The notes under the pieces were generated by a model. It saw nothing but the letters and a program-made list of their open reading frames with translations, had not been told where the DNA came from and made no database searches. A program made the position numbers and the translations under genes. Positions 1-9,171 of a DNA stretch of 62,785 nucleotides are shown in pieces; position 1 is the first letter of the stretch, and the number at the start of each line of letters is the position of its first letter. Origin of the DNA: Verrucomicrobiota bacterium (GTDB lineage: Bacteria; Verrucomicrobiota; Verrucomicrobiia; JABWAM01); contig JAHFSY010000023.1 in assembly GCA_023269615.1 (NCBI GenBank), forward strand, positions 1 through 62,785. Direction: 5' to 3'.

Positions 1-814
1 GAAGCAGCCAGGCCAAGGCGACGTTCGCGGGGCTTTCGCTGATTTCACGGCAAAGATTTTCGTATGCCTCGATCTGGGGACGATGCTTCTCGATGAGTTT
101 GAGGTGTCCGCCGTCGTCTGCTGCGGCGCGCCCATCTTTCGCGCGGGCCGTCCCCGCGAAGAAGCCGCCGCCGAGCGGGCTCCATGGGATGACGCCCAGG
201 CCGTAGCCGCGGCACGCCGGGATAAGATCGAGTTCCGGCATTCGCGTGTAAAGACTGTAGCGGCATTGCTCGGAGATAAGCCCCATGAAATGACGCGAGG
301 ACGCAGCCGCCTGCGCCTGCGCGACGTGCCAGCCTGCAAAGTTGCTGCTGCCAACGTAAATCACTTTTCCCTCGCGCACGAGCTGTTCCATCGCCTGCCA
401 GATTTCCTCCCACGGCGTCGCACGGTCCACGTGATGCATCTGGTAGAGATCAATGTGGTCGGTCTTGAGACGGCGAAGGCTGTCCTCGCACGCCTTGCGG
501 ATGTGGTACGCGGAAAGTTTGCCGTCATTCGGCCCCTCGCCCGTGGTGCCATAGACCTTTGTGGCGAGGACGATGCGCTCGCGTCGTCCGCCGCCCTGCG
601 CAAGCCAGCGTCCGATGATCTGTTCCGTGATGCCCTCGCCACGCTTGCCGCCGCCGTAGCCGTTGGCGGTGTCGAAGAACTGGATGCCGAGTTCCAGTGC
701 GTGGTCCATCATGGCGTGGCTGTCGGGTTCGGTGGTGAAGGGCCCGAAGTTCATGGTTCCGAGGCAAAGGCGGCTGACCTTCAAGCCGCTGCGGCCGAGA
801 TGGGTGTAGTGCAT
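1..814 (-). CDS. Aldo/keto reductase (partial, runs off left edge)
   Basis: The frame starts at the ATG at 814 and is open to the window edge, giving about the first 271 residues. It is a TIM-barrel aldo/keto reductase, a cytosolic NADPH-dependent carbonyl reductase. The start LGRSGLKVS is typical. The catalytic tetrad is visible: Asp48 and Tyr53 in DTANGY, Lys86 in LATK, and His127/128 in QMHH, followed later by VGSSNFAGW. The gene diverges from lpxB with 108 bp between the starts. The substrate cannot be told from sequence. The family call is secure. Confidence 0.9.
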   Translation of the reverse strand, partial: MHYTHLGRSGLKVSRLCLGTMNFGPFTTEPDSHAMMDHALELGIQFFDTANGYGGGKRGEGITEQIIGRWLAQGGGRRERIVLATKVYGTTGEGPNDGKLSAYHIRKACEDSLRRLKTDHIDLYQMHHVDRATPWEEIWQAMEQLVREGKVIYVGSSNFAGWHVAQAQAAASSRHFMGLISEQCRYSLYTRMPELDLIPACRGYGLGVIPWSPLGGGFFAGTARAKDGRAAADDGGHLKLIEKHRPQIEAYENLCREISESPANVALAWLL

Positions 815-922
815 GAGGGTGTTTTGCTCCGGGAAGAAAGCGCTGTCAATCCCGCAAACAACTCATTTCGAGGAATATAACTGACATTCCATGGTGTCAT
901 AATTATGGTGCCATGACATCGC

Positions 923-2026
923 ATGAACCGTGAAATTTTTCTCATGGCGGGGGAAGCCAGTGGTGATGCCCGGGGCGCGGAACTGATCCGTGCGCTCAAG
1001 GCGCGTGATCCATCACTCTCCTTTTCCGGAATGGGCGGGCCGAAGATGCATGAGGCCGGGATGGAAATCCTCGCGGATGTCAGCGACCTTGCCGTGGTCG
1101 GCATCGTGGAAGTTCTGAAGCATTATGCGCTTTTCAAGCGCACGATGGATCAGTTGCTCCTGGAAATCCAACGACGCCAGCCCGCGGTTGTCATCGGCGT
1201 GGATTATCCCGGCTTCAACCTGCGCCTCCTGCGAAAAGTCCGCGACCTGCATTCTGCTTCAAAGACGAAGATCAAGACCGTGCAATATGTTTCGCCGCAG
1301 CTCTGGGCCTGGGACGAGCGACGGAAATGGGCGATGGCGAATTATCTCGATCTCGTGCTTTGCATTTTTCCATTTGAGCCCGAGGTGTACGATGGGACGG
1401 GATTGAAAGCCGTCTTTGTCGGGCATCCCCTGTCACAATCCGCAGTGTATGAAGAATCTGGGCGCGATCCGAATCTGGCTGGTCTTTTTCCGGGAAGCCG
1501 CGAGCGCGAGCTTCACTTTCACATGCCGGTCTTTGCGGAGCTGGAGGAAAATTTAAAGCGATCCCATCCCAGGCTCCAGTGTGCCTATGCGTGTACGAAT
1601 GATCGCATGGCCTCCATCATCAAGTCATATTCCGCGCAGGCACGAATTGAGAAGCCGGAACATCTTCACCGCGCGGCGAATGTGGGCGTGGTCTGCTCGG
1701 GAACCGCGACGCTTGAAGCCGCACTGTCCGGGCTTCCCATGTGCGTGGTGTACCGCGTGGCGTGGCCGACTTATTGGATGGGGCGCCTGCTCATCAAGGT
1801 CCCGTTTCTCGCCATGCCCAATCTGCTGGCTGGCACTGCGATCGTGAGGGAATTCATCCAGTCAGAATGCACGGCTTCCAACCTGGCCGCTGAAGTGGAT
1901 CGCCTGCTGAACGACCCGGCCACCCGAAAAACCATCCTGAGCGGTTACCGTCAGATCCGCGGAAAACTGGGTCGTGGAAAAGCCGCGGAGAACGCGGCCG
2001 ATGAGATTTTGAAACTCCTTGCGTAA
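923..2026 (+). CDS. lpxB: Lipid-A-disaccharide synthase
   Basis: LpxB joins UDP-2,3-diacylglucosamine to lipid X to form the disaccharide backbone of lipid A, as a peripheral enzyme on the inner membrane. The 367 residues match the usual family length. The N-terminal AGEASGD loop is at residues 9-15, and VGHPL and the C-terminal CSGTATLEAAL region of the GT-B fold are present. It stands alone here, away from other lpx genes, between a divergent aldo/keto reductase and a convergent lipoprotein gene. Its presence shows that the host makes lipopolysaccharide. Confidence 0.95.
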   Translation: MNREIFLMAGEASGDARGAELIRALKARDPSLSFSGMGGPKMHEAGMEILADVSDLAVVGIVEVLKHYALFKRTMDQLLLEIQRRQPAVVIGVDYPGFNLRLLRKVRDLHSASKTKIKTVQYVSPQLWAWDERRKWAMANYLDLVLCIFPFEPEVYDGTGLKAVFVGHPLSQSAVYEESGRDPNLAGLFPGSRERELHFHMPVFAELEENLKRSHPRLQCAYACTNDRMASIIKSYSAQARIEKPEHLHRAANVGVVCSGTATLEAALSGLPMCVVYRVAWPTYWMGRLLIKVPFLAMPNLLAGTAIVREFIQSECTASNLAAEVDRLLNDPATRKTILSGYRQIRGKLGRGKAAENAADEILKLLA

Positions 2027-2050
2027 CAAAACCAGGCAATTGCATGTTCC

Positions 2051-2153
2051 GAGGTAGGGCGTGTTCGCCGAACGCGCCAAGGTGGGGGCTCGCGGAAAGT
2101 GAATGTTGATTTTGATGGAGAACGACGGCGCGCTCGGCGAGCACGCCCTACCA
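2051..2153. repeat. Family C palindromic repeat, copy 1
   Basis: This is an imperfect inverted repeat of about 103 bp. Its ends read GAGGTAGGGCG and CGCCCTACC, and each arm contains a nested palindrome (TTCGCCGAA or CTCGGCGAG). The same layout recurs at 4642, 15708 and 54404. It lies between the convergent ends of lpxB and the lipoprotein gene, where the transcribed hairpin could also act as a terminator. No transposase is attached. Confidence 0.85.
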
Positions 2154-2183
2154 CAAGGAAGGCATCTTATTCCGGATAGGCTC

Positions 2184-3833
2184 TCAAGAATACGGACCCC
2201 AGAACGTGTCGCCGCCAGTTGCCGCTGAAAGCGTGTATTTAGTTGTGGCGCTGACAGCCAGGCGGCTCTGAATATCGTTTATAAGGAACGCGTTGCCAAG
2301 CGAGTCACTGCCGCCGTTGGTGGCCAGCTTGCTGCCTGACTTGAGATAAGGCGTAAGGTCATTGAACGATGGTTGCACCGTGCCGGTTTTGTTGTTTTCA
2401 AGGGCGTATTGATCCTTTGCCGCATCCATCTGCCGTGCTTCATTGAGGACGGTCGAAGCCTGCGCGCGCTGCCGAGCGCGAACGAAGGACGGCACCGCGA
2501 TGCCGGCCATCATGGCAATGGGGAAAACCGTTGCCTGGGCGAGAAGGACCTTGCCGGGATCCTGATTGCCGTTGCCCACCGTCAACCATCCCTCATCTGT
2601 GTTGCCAAACACCCCGTAATGAAACGGCGCGTTATTTGGATCCACGAAACTCTGGAACAGCTGCGCCTGGGCGGGATCTTTTTTGGACGAAGATTGCATG
2701 GCGGCGAGCTGGATCTTGCTGACCGTCTGTCCAAATGTCTTGCTCATGAAATAAAACCCATTTCCCTGTTGTGGCACGCCTTGGGAAAGTCGCTTGAATT
2801 CATCCGAGGCCTTGAACCCTTTTTTCTGTCCGCTCTTCACTGCGAGCGCTTCCTGGATCAGTGCGTCGGTCGTGGCTATGAAAAGATAATCCCCGCTCCG
2901 CGCAACGGTCGGCCGCAGTTGCATCGGCAGGGGCATCAGCAGGGGAAGCGTTCGCATCCTGAGACCGTCCTTGTCCACTTTGATCACCTGCGGGTTGCCC
3001 GCCATCTTTTGCTCGACCAGGTTGAAAATCGTGTCGTCCTTCACCTTCGCCACGAGCATGAGCCCCGGTTCAGGGAACTCCTGGGGCTGGCCGCCCCCCA
3101 TCGGAAAGGAAACCTTCTTGCTTTCGTCGAGCGTGATCACGATTCCGACCTCGCCGCCAAACGATCCAAGAAATTGATCCAGCTTGATGCCCGTTGCCTG
3201 TTCGAGCTTGGCAGGCATCGTGCGAAGCGCTTCGTCGAGTTGCGGCACCTCGGCCGCGGTTGCCTCTTTTTGGAACGTGGACCACATCAGGGGAACATCA
3301 GCATCGCAAAACCACGCCAGCGCCGTGCTGGCGGGAAGCAGATCCAGGCTGGCCAGGGGATGGGTCGACTTGCCGAGAAACGTCCAGAGATACCCCGTGT
3401 TGCGCCCCTTGTAATGGTGGACCATGAACTTGCTGTAATAGAGCCCCTTCTCCCTCGCGATCGAACTGATTCCCACGCCGCTGATCTCCTCGATGCCGCT
3501 GCTCTTGACCAATCGAGTCACGACATCAAATCCTTTGTTCGCATTTGCCCGGTCCTCTTCCTTCATGTCGGGAATCGCCTGGATCATCCGGCGATAGCCC
3601 GAAATGTTCTGCGAAATGCCATCGAGAACCCGCTCTGTTCCAAGGTACATGTAAAAATCGCCGCCCGTATCCAGATGCGCCGCAACATCCTTGAAACTGT
3701 TTTTTTCAGCGGAGACCACGCCGCCGCCCGACACGGCCTTGTCCCCTTTCTTCCCGCAGCCCATGCTCATGACGAGGGCAAGCGCAGCCAGCAAGCCGGC
3801 AAATTTCAATGGGTGCATAGATGGTTTTTTCAT
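2184..3833 (-). CDS. DUF3352-like lipoprotein with C-terminal pilin-like module
   Basis: This 549-residue exported protein starts at the ATG at 3833, preceded by a strong AGGAGGAA Shine-Dalgarno; an upstream in-frame start lacks this support. A signal peptide ends in a lipobox with Cys26 (SMGC). The central region resembles DUF3352-type repeats of unknown role. From about residue 437 a hydrophobic stretch leads into VPSFVRARQRAQ and DAAKDQYALENNK, closely resembling the mature part of verrucomicrobial pseudopilins, but no FTLVE cleavage motif precedes it. A pilin-like module at the C-terminus of a lipoprotein is unusual. The role is unknown. Confidence 0.8.
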   Translation of the reverse strand: MKKPSMHPLKFAGLLAALALVMSMGCGKKGDKAVSGGGVVSAEKNSFKDVAAHLDTGGDFYMYLGTERVLDGISQNISGYRRMIQAIPDMKEEDRANANKGFDVVTRLVKSSGIEEISGVGISSIAREKGLYYSKFMVHHYKGRNTGYLWTFLGKSTHPLASLDLLPASTALAWFCDADVPLMWSTFQKEATAAEVPQLDEALRTMPAKLEQATGIKLDQFLGSFGGEVGIVITLDESKKVSFPMGGGQPQEFPEPGLMLVAKVKDDTIFNLVEQKMAGNPQVIKVDKDGLRMRTLPLLMPLPMQLRPTVARSGDYLFIATTDALIQEALAVKSGQKKGFKASDEFKRLSQGVPQQGNGFYFMSKTFGQTVSKIQLAAMQSSSKKDPAQAQLFQSFVDPNNAPFHYGVFGNTDEGWLTVGNGNQDPGKVLLAQATVFPIAMMAGIAVPSFVRARQRAQASTVLNEARQMDAAKDQYALENNKTGTVQPSFNDLTPYLKSGSKLATNGGSDSLGNAFLINDIQSRLAVSATTKYTLSAATGGDTFWGPYS

Positions 3834-3971
3834 GATGGATTCCTCCTGTTTCGCAGCTGTTGCACAAAGCAAATGATTGCGACTGTGACATGGCAGGCAG
3901 GGATGTCACGCATTTTTCGAGGCAATGCTGCAAGATTGCGTAATTCTTGATTTTACGGCCCCGCTTCCGCC

Positions 3972-4622
3972 ATGATGCGGGTCTTGATTTCCACCGAATC
4001 CATTCGTTCGCTCGGTTTTGCCGAGGTTCCTTTCCTCAGCATCACCGCACTCGTTGCCGACCACATGGCCAAGGCGGCCAACATACGGGTTTTGGGCATC
4101 GAGACCGCGGGGAGTGAAAGTCTTCTGATCCGCATCGATGGCGACGTCCAATCGGTCGCCTCCGCGCTCTCCTCGGCTGAGGTCTTTGCGGAAAAACTTG
4201 GCTCACGCGCCATCACCCGTTGCATCGCGCGTCCCGAAGCTGCGCTGGGTCAAGTCCTGAATTTTCCCAACGCACAGAATCCACTTTATGGCGGGCGGGA
4301 CCAGTTCCTGCCCACCGATTATCCCCAACCGAAAGACAAACCCATGAGCACCAACCAACAAGCCCTCGGAATTCTCGAGACCCAGGGCCTCACCGCAGCC
4401 CTCGAAGCCACCGACGCCATGCTGAAATCCGCCAATGTCACGCTCGTCGGCAAGGAGAAGATCGGAGCCGCCTACGTGACGGTCATCGTGCGCGGCGACG
4501 TTGCCGCTGTGAAAGCCGCAGTGGACGCCGGTGGGAAGGCGACGGAAGGCCTGGGCAAACTCATCGCCGCCCACGTGATCGCAAGGCCGCACAACGACCT
4601 GGTTGCGCTGCTGCCGAAGTGA
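3972..4622 (+). CDS. Bacterial microcompartment shell protein with two BMC domains
   Basis: The 216-residue protein has two BMC domains, at about residues 12-95 and 128-214, with a linker of some 30 residues. The second is a canonical BMC-H-type unit ([33 protein letters not shown]). The first is diverged but aligns along its length ([28 protein letters not shown]). This is the layout of trimeric BMC-T proteins that tile microcompartment facets. No other shell or cargo gene is nearby, so it is an orphan locus. An internal ATG at 4324 could give a separate single-domain protein, but neither start has a strong Shine-Dalgarno. Confidence 0.8.
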   Translation: MMRVLISTESIRSLGFAEVPFLSITALVADHMAKAANIRVLGIETAGSESLLIRIDGDVQSVASALSSAEVFAEKLGSRAITRCIARPEAALGQVLNFPNAQNPLYGGRDQFLPTDYPQPKDKPMSTNQQALGILETQGLTAALEATDAMLKSANVTLVGKEKIGAAYVTVIVRGDVAAVKAAVDAGGKATEGLGKLIAAHVIARPHNDLVALLPK

Positions 4623-4641
4623 GAATACTCTTCCCTGCTGA

Positions 4642-4740
4642 AGGTAGGGCGCGTTCGCCGAACGCGCCGTTGTTCGCCCATTGACCCACCTATCCACCAA
4701 GACCCTCCTGAGGCGCGCTCGGCGAGCGCGCCCTACCTCG
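4642..4740. repeat. Family C palindromic repeat, copy 2
   Basis: This inverted repeat of about 100 bp has arms AGGTAGGGCGCG and CGCGCCCTACCT, like those at 2051, 15708 and 54404, with a centre of different sequence. It fills the gap between the shell-protein gene and the SpoIIE phosphatase gene and ends only 26 bp before the chosen GTG start of the latter. Confidence 0.85.
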
Positions 4741-4766
4741 GAATCTTGATTTTTCGGACACGACCG

Positions 4767-6899
4767 GTGAAATTCAGCCTCCGCCTGAAAATGCTCGTGC
4801 TGCTGCTGGCGATCTCGCTGTGGCCGCTCGCTTTCGTCTCGTGGCTTGATTTTCAGGTCACGGAGCAGCTCGGCAAAAACCTCGCGGCTCGCACGCGCGA
4901 CGCGCTCACCGCCGGGGAAAAACAAAAGTTGCGCGTGTGGGTGGATGAAAAAGCAGCATGGGTTCAGTCCCGCGGACTCCAGGTGGAACAAACCCTCCGT
5001 TCCCAGGCGCGTGAAATCGAACGCTGCCTCGTCTCCGCCCCGGATCTCAAAACGAAGGCGTACTTCAGGGATGATTTCAAAAAAGGCATCCTCCCGCCTG
5101 GTGTGGTCGAATCCTCGCGTCACATGCTTTACCATCCTTCCTCATCACAGCAGGAACCGATTCCGGTCACGTATGAAACGCAGGTCTTCGCGCTCGCGCC
5201 GGGACTGACGCGCAAGGCGGCTGCGACGGACATCGCAAGACTTGCGCCCATGACCAGCGCCTATCGCTTTCTGCTCAAGAACGGTCCCGACATCATCTTC
5301 TGGCAGTACACGGGCTTTGAGAACGGACTCTTTTGCGCCTATCCCGGCGACGGCACCTCGCCCTCCGATTACGATCCGCGAACGCGTCCATGGTATCGAC
5401 GTGCGAAGGAGGAGGATCGCCTGGTCTGGGTCGGGCCGTATCGTGACTCCGTATCGGGACAGATCATCCTCACGGCAGCGGTCCCGGTGCACACCCCGGG
5501 CGGTGAGATCGCCGGCGTGACCGCGTTGGATTTCAGCGTGCAGCAGCTCGTTGAAAACCTGCGATTACCCGCAGGGTGGCCCAAGGACGCACACAGCGCT
5601 CTCGTCGGGCTGGTCGAGGAGAATGGCAAGACCGACGTCCAGATCTATGTGAACCCCGGCTATTTTCGACTCGACGGCTCCGACCCTCTCGGGGCATTCC
5701 AGGCCGCCCGACTCCATTCGAGTGATACGTCGAAATTCGAGGACATGGTGGAAAATATGCGCCACGGTGTTGCCGGCAGCGACCTGATGAATTACGAGGG
5801 ACGTCTCTCGCTCTGGGCCTATGGGCCTGCGCGGAGCGAAGGCATGTACCTGGTGGTCATCATCCCATACGACCAGGTGATCGCCGAGGCGCTCGCGGCG
5901 CAGCAGGAATCGCTCCACCAGACGCAGTCGCAATTGCGTCACATCGAAATCGTGGGCTCCGTCGTGGTGGCTTTGGTTCTTCTTCTCTCGTTGTTGAGCG
6001 CCCGTGCGATCAGCAAACCTGTGCAGGAACTGGCGGCGGCGACGCGTCGCGTGGCGGATGGCGAACTTGGAACGCGCGTCAACATTCGCACGCATGACGA
6101 AATCCAGGAGCTCGGCGAGGCGTTCAACCGGATGGTGCCGCAATTGCAGGATGGCATGCACCTGAAACAATCGCTCGAACTCGCCCGAGAGGTGCAGCAG
6201 CAGCTGCTACCACGGGAAGCGCCGCGGATTGACGGCTTCGACATCACCGGCACGAGCGTTTATTGTGACGAAACGGGCGGGGATTATTTTGATTTCATCG
6301 AATTCACCCGTGGAGAGCGCCCACGGCTCGCCGCCATTGTAGGCGACATCACGGGTCATGGCATTTCCTCCGCGCTTCTCATGGCCACGGCGCGTGCGCT
6401 CCTGCGCGCGGACATTGCTGATGTTGCCTCGGTCTCTGAACTCCTTGCACGCGTCAATGCCCAGCTCGCGCGCGACGTGACGGGAGGAAAGTTCATGACG
6501 CTCTATTTTCTCGAGATCGAAACAGCCTCGCGGGTGGCTCGATGGAGTTCCGCCGGTCACGATCCGGCAATCCGCTACGATCCGGCGCATGATTCCTTCG
6601 ATGAGTTTACGGGAAGCAACCTGCCGCTGGCGATTGATCCGGAGGCGAAGTACGAGGAGGGCGGCCCGGTGCCGTTGCAATCGGGACAGGTCATCGTCAT
6701 TGGGACAGACGGCGTCTGGGAGGCGCCGAATTTGCAGGGTGAAAGGTTTGGAAAGGATCGGTTGCGAGCCGTGATGCGGGAGCATGCGCGGGAATCGTCA
6801 GAAGAAATTCAAACCGCCGTCATGAATGCGGTCACGGCGTTTCGCGGGTCGCAGCCACAAGCCGACGACATCACGCTGGTGGTGATCAAGATCGCGTAA
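4767..6899 (+). CDS. Membrane sensor dCache-HAMP-SpoIIE (PP2C-type) phosphatase
   Basis: The predicted protein of about 710 residues has a transmembrane helix near residues 8-30, a large periplasmic Cache-type sensor domain to about 385, a second helix (about 395-410), a HAMP linker and a C-terminal SpoIIE/RsbU serine phosphatase domain with GGDYFDF, GDITGHG, SAGHDP and TDGVWE motifs for metal binding. Such proteins sense an external ligand and dephosphorylate an anti-sigma-factor antagonist. No antagonist or anti-sigma gene is adjacent. The GTG at 4767 is preferred because it places the helix at the N-terminus; a TTG lies at 4746. Confidence 0.9.
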   Translation: MKFSLRLKMLVLLLAISLWPLAFVSWLDFQVTEQLGKNLAARTRDALTAGEKQKLRVWVDEKAAWVQSRGLQVEQTLRSQAREIERCLVSAPDLKTKAYFRDDFKKGILPPGVVESSRHMLYHPSSSQQEPIPVTYETQVFALAPGLTRKAAATDIARLAPMTSAYRFLLKNGPDIIFWQYTGFENGLFCAYPGDGTSPSDYDPRTRPWYRRAKEEDRLVWVGPYRDSVSGQIILTAAVPVHTPGGEIAGVTALDFSVQQLVENLRLPAGWPKDAHSALVGLVEENGKTDVQIYVNPGYFRLDGSDPLGAFQAARLHSSDTSKFEDMVENMRHGVAGSDLMNYEGRLSLWAYGPARSEGMYLVVIIPYDQVIAEALAAQQESLHQTQSQLRHIEIVGSVVVALVLLLSLLSARAISKPVQELAAATRRVADGELGTRVNIRTHDEIQELGEAFNRMVPQLQDGMHLKQSLELAREVQQQLLPREAPRIDGFDITGTSVYCDETGGDYFDFIEFTRGERPRLAAIVGDITGHGISSALLMATARALLRADIADVASVSELLARVNAQLARDVTGGKFMTLYFLEIETASRVARWSSAGHDPAIRYDPAHDSFDEFTGSNLPLAIDPEAKYEEGGPVPLQSGQVIVIGTDGVWEAPNLQGERFGKDRLRAVMREHARESSEEIQTAVMNAVTAFRGSQPQADDITLVVIKIA

Positions 6900-6900
6900 T

Positions 6901-6945
6901 GGAATGCATTTTCATTCCTGCGAATTCGGCTACGTTCCGAAATTC
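6901..6945. other. Hairpin pair at convergent gene ends, with half of a family B repeat
   Basis: Two small inverted repeats follow the phosphatase stop: GGAATG/CATTCC (6901-6918) and GAATTCGG/CCGAAATTC (about 6922-6945). The sequence GCGAATTCGGCTAC (6920-6933) matches one arm of family B repeats found complete at 37848, 48058 and 56961. Its complement supplies the TAG stop of the ceramidase-like gene. It may serve as a two-way terminator. Confidence 0.5.
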
Positions 6946-8252
6946 AGGTTCTGCAAGCCATTCACCAGGGTTTTCTCAGCACCTTTTGCAAGCGGGGCGG
7001 GGTGGCCGTATTCCCAGTAACTCTCGGCCTCGTATCCGCCTTCGTCGAGCATCTGCGATGTTGCGAGATAAATTCCTTCCCCGTTGGCGTAACCGAGCGC
7101 AAACGTGAGGGTGTCGTTGCCAAAAAATTCCTCCATCGCTTTGCCCTGTTCCGCCATCGGCTCGCCTTCAAGGGCGACGAGACGAACACCCTCCGCGATC
7201 TGGATGCCCTGGAGCAGAATCGAGAGACTCTTCGGCATGTTCCCCTGATCAAGCAGCCGGAGCTGGCGTCCCGCCCAGCGATGGTGCATTTTTTCAAGCG
7301 AAGATCCCGTGTCCGGCTTGTCGGGGGTTGCCTGATATCCCGCGCGCCGCAGGATCGCCTCGTAATCCTGACGCTTCACATTCTGAAACGGCCATTGAGT
7401 CTCGATGATCGCTGATCTGATTTTGGGCTCAACCGGCTTCAATGCCCGCAAGCCATCCTTCACCTCGTCGGCAAGAATCCGGCCGATCGCCCGGGCGTCA
7501 TCCGCCCCGCTGTCAAAATTCCAATCCATCTTTCCATCGCCCAGCGGACGCGGGCGTGAATCGCCGCCCGTTCCCTGGAGAAAAATACTGCACGTGGCGC
7601 CGAGATGGGAATCGAGTGCCTCCATGGCCATGCCTGGATAATCGGCGGAAACCTCCAGCCCGCGCATGCAGACCGGGTGTGTGGAGATCGAAAAGAGAAA
7701 GGCAACAGGTTTCCCTTGTGAGTCCTCAAACAGGCACATGGGCAACGAATCAAGGGTCGGCCCCTTGGGATTGGGCGCGTTGACGATTTTCCCATCGCGC
7801 AGCTGGCGGCGGTTCAGAGGCAGTTTTGTTTTTGCCATTCCCGCGCGAAGGCGAACCTCGCGTTGATTGTTGCGGGACTCTTTTGCGGCGCAAACCACGG
7901 CGCGTTCCAGGTCCCGAAGGTAGTCGCGCAACGGGGGAGCGTATTCCATGTCGTAATAACACCCGAGTGCCGGCGCGGCATGGGTGTGCGACGCCGCGAG
8001 AAGAATCTGCGAAGGAAGAAGCCCCGTCTCGCGACCGAGCACGCCCTTGAAACGATCGCTGTCCTCGCGTCCGAGAAAACAAAGATCAAACGCCATGATG
8101 AGCACCTCATGATCCTCGTGGCGCAGGGAAAGGGAGCGGACGTGAATGGGATCATTGATCGAAACGCTGATGCGGTTTGTGGTCTCCCCCACGCCGAGAA
8201 GTGGTGTGCCGGAGGGCGGGCTGATGTTCACTCTCGCAAAACCCGCCTGCAT
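6930..8252 (-). CDS. Neutral/alkaline non-lysosomal ceramidase-like hydrolase
   Basis: The 440-residue protein matches the N-terminal domain of the neutral ceramidase family, zinc amidases that split amide bonds. It opens with AGFARVNISPP, has the metal-site motif SHTHAAP at residues 88-94, STHPVCMRG and a GTGGDSRPR region. Full ceramidases are longer and carry a C-terminal domain that is absent here. No signal peptide is seen. The ATG at 8252 fits the family start; a GTG at 8282 would add ten residues. The stop TAG lies in a family B repeat half. The substrate may be an amino sugar or lipid amide, not necessarily ceramide. Confidence 0.8.
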   Translation of the reverse strand: MQAGFARVNISPPSGTPLLGVGETTNRISVSINDPIHVRSLSLRHEDHEVLIMAFDLCFLGREDSDRFKGVLGRETGLLPSQILLAASHTHAAPALGCYYDMEYAPPLRDYLRDLERAVVCAAKESRNNQREVRLRAGMAKTKLPLNRRQLRDGKIVNAPNPKGPTLDSLPMCLFEDSQGKPVAFLFSISTHPVCMRGLEVSADYPGMAMEALDSHLGATCSIFLQGTGGDSRPRPLGDGKMDWNFDSGADDARAIGRILADEVKDGLRALKPVEPKIRSAIIETQWPFQNVKRQDYEAILRRAGYQATPDKPDTGSSLEKMHHRWAGRQLRLLDQGNMPKSLSILLQGIQIAEGVRLVALEGEPMAEQGKAMEEFFGNDTLTFALGYANGEGIYLATSQMLDEGGYEAESYWEYGHPAPLAKGAEKTLVNGLQNLNFGT

Positions 8253-8353
8253 GTTTTTTTCTGGCACCCGCCTTTTCTCCACGATGGTCTGATCGTGTTC
8301 AAGCAGGTTTTTTTACAATTGCAGAACCGGCGTTCCACCTTCATTGTTCAGGC

Positions 8354-9130
8354 ATGTCGCGGTTTATTCCGTTTCTTTTGCTCGGGATCCTTCTGTCCCC
8401 CGCCCAGGCCGAAGGACCGCCCGCTGAGGCGCCAAAGGAATCCGACACGAAACAATCGGCCCCATCCCTGGAGGCGGAAAAAACATCCATCCATCTCAAG
8501 TTTGATGACGACAAGGAGATTGAGATAACCAAGATCGATCCGGGATTGAAAATCGGGTGCAGGAAGGGGAGGTTCCGGATCGCTGGACGCACGACGGACA
8601 CCAAATGGGATGACGAAGGCTTTTCAAAAAGCTTCGAAGACCCGGGTGGGGAGTTGGAAGTCACATGCAACTATCGGATTGTTGACAGCCAGCCCTCGGG
8701 ACTGATCGTCTTCACATTGGGCACCGACCTTGGCTGCATGCAGCCCTGTTACAACTTCGGCCAGCAAAAGGGAACGTTCTGGATTCAGACCGCAAGCATC
8801 ACTGCGCCGCATGAGCTCAAGGTGCACCCGAAAGGCGGGAATGTGCCTTTGACCACGATGCCACGGGGCAGCGAGTCGGACCCTTTTCACACCATCAAAT
8901 ACCACATTCATCCCGAGCGTGACACCGTTGACATGTGGATGGATGAAACCCTTCTCGAAACCATCGTCTTCACGAATAAAATCACCAGGGTCGACTCGTT
9001 TTCCTTCACGCTCGAAACGCCAGCGACGGGGGCCCACTACAATATCCGATTTGACGACTTCATTGTCCGCCATCCCGCCCAGAAACCAAAAGCACCCCAG
9101 CCGGTGAAGGACGCCAATGAAAAGAAATGA
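8354..9130 (+). CDS. Exported protein, predicted beta-sandwich (paralogue of 11882-12643)
   Basis: The 258-residue protein has an N-terminal signal peptide (SRFIPFLLLG to AQA). The mature part shares long conserved blocks with the protein at 11882: KIDPGLKIG versus KSDPGLKIG, FEDPGGELE versus FKDPGGELE, IHPERDTVD in both, and RFDDFIVRHP versus RLDDLVVRHP. The spacing and composition suggest a single lectin-like jelly roll, but I do not recognise a named family. The pair flanks a DUF4838 lipoprotein gene, suggesting a shared role in binding or processing a glycan outside the cell. The function is unknown. Confidence 0.75.
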   Translation: MSRFIPFLLLGILLSPAQAEGPPAEAPKESDTKQSAPSLEAEKTSIHLKFDDDKEIEITKIDPGLKIGCRKGRFRIAGRTTDTKWDDEGFSKSFEDPGGELEVTCNYRIVDSQPSGLIVFTLGTDLGCMQPCYNFGQQKGTFWIQTASITAPHELKVHPKGGNVPLTTMPRGSESDPFHTIKYHIHPERDTVDMWMDETLLETIVFTNKITRVDSFSFTLETPATGAHYNIRFDDFIVRHPAQKPKAPQPVKDANEKK

Positions 9131-9171
9131 GGGGTGCCCTGGCTCCGACCCTGTAATTTACGGACACGCGC

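Noticed and set aside
2373..3950. Long plus-strand frame (525 codons) opposite the lipoprotein gene
   Set aside because: It is antisense to a gene with signal peptide, lipobox and strong Shine-Dalgarno; its translation has no recognisable domain. Such frames are common in GC-rich DNA.
4324..4622. Second BMC domain as a separate gene
   Set aside because: The frame is continuous with a recognisable first BMC domain and no strong Shine-Dalgarno precedes the internal ATG; kept as an alternative in the annotation only.
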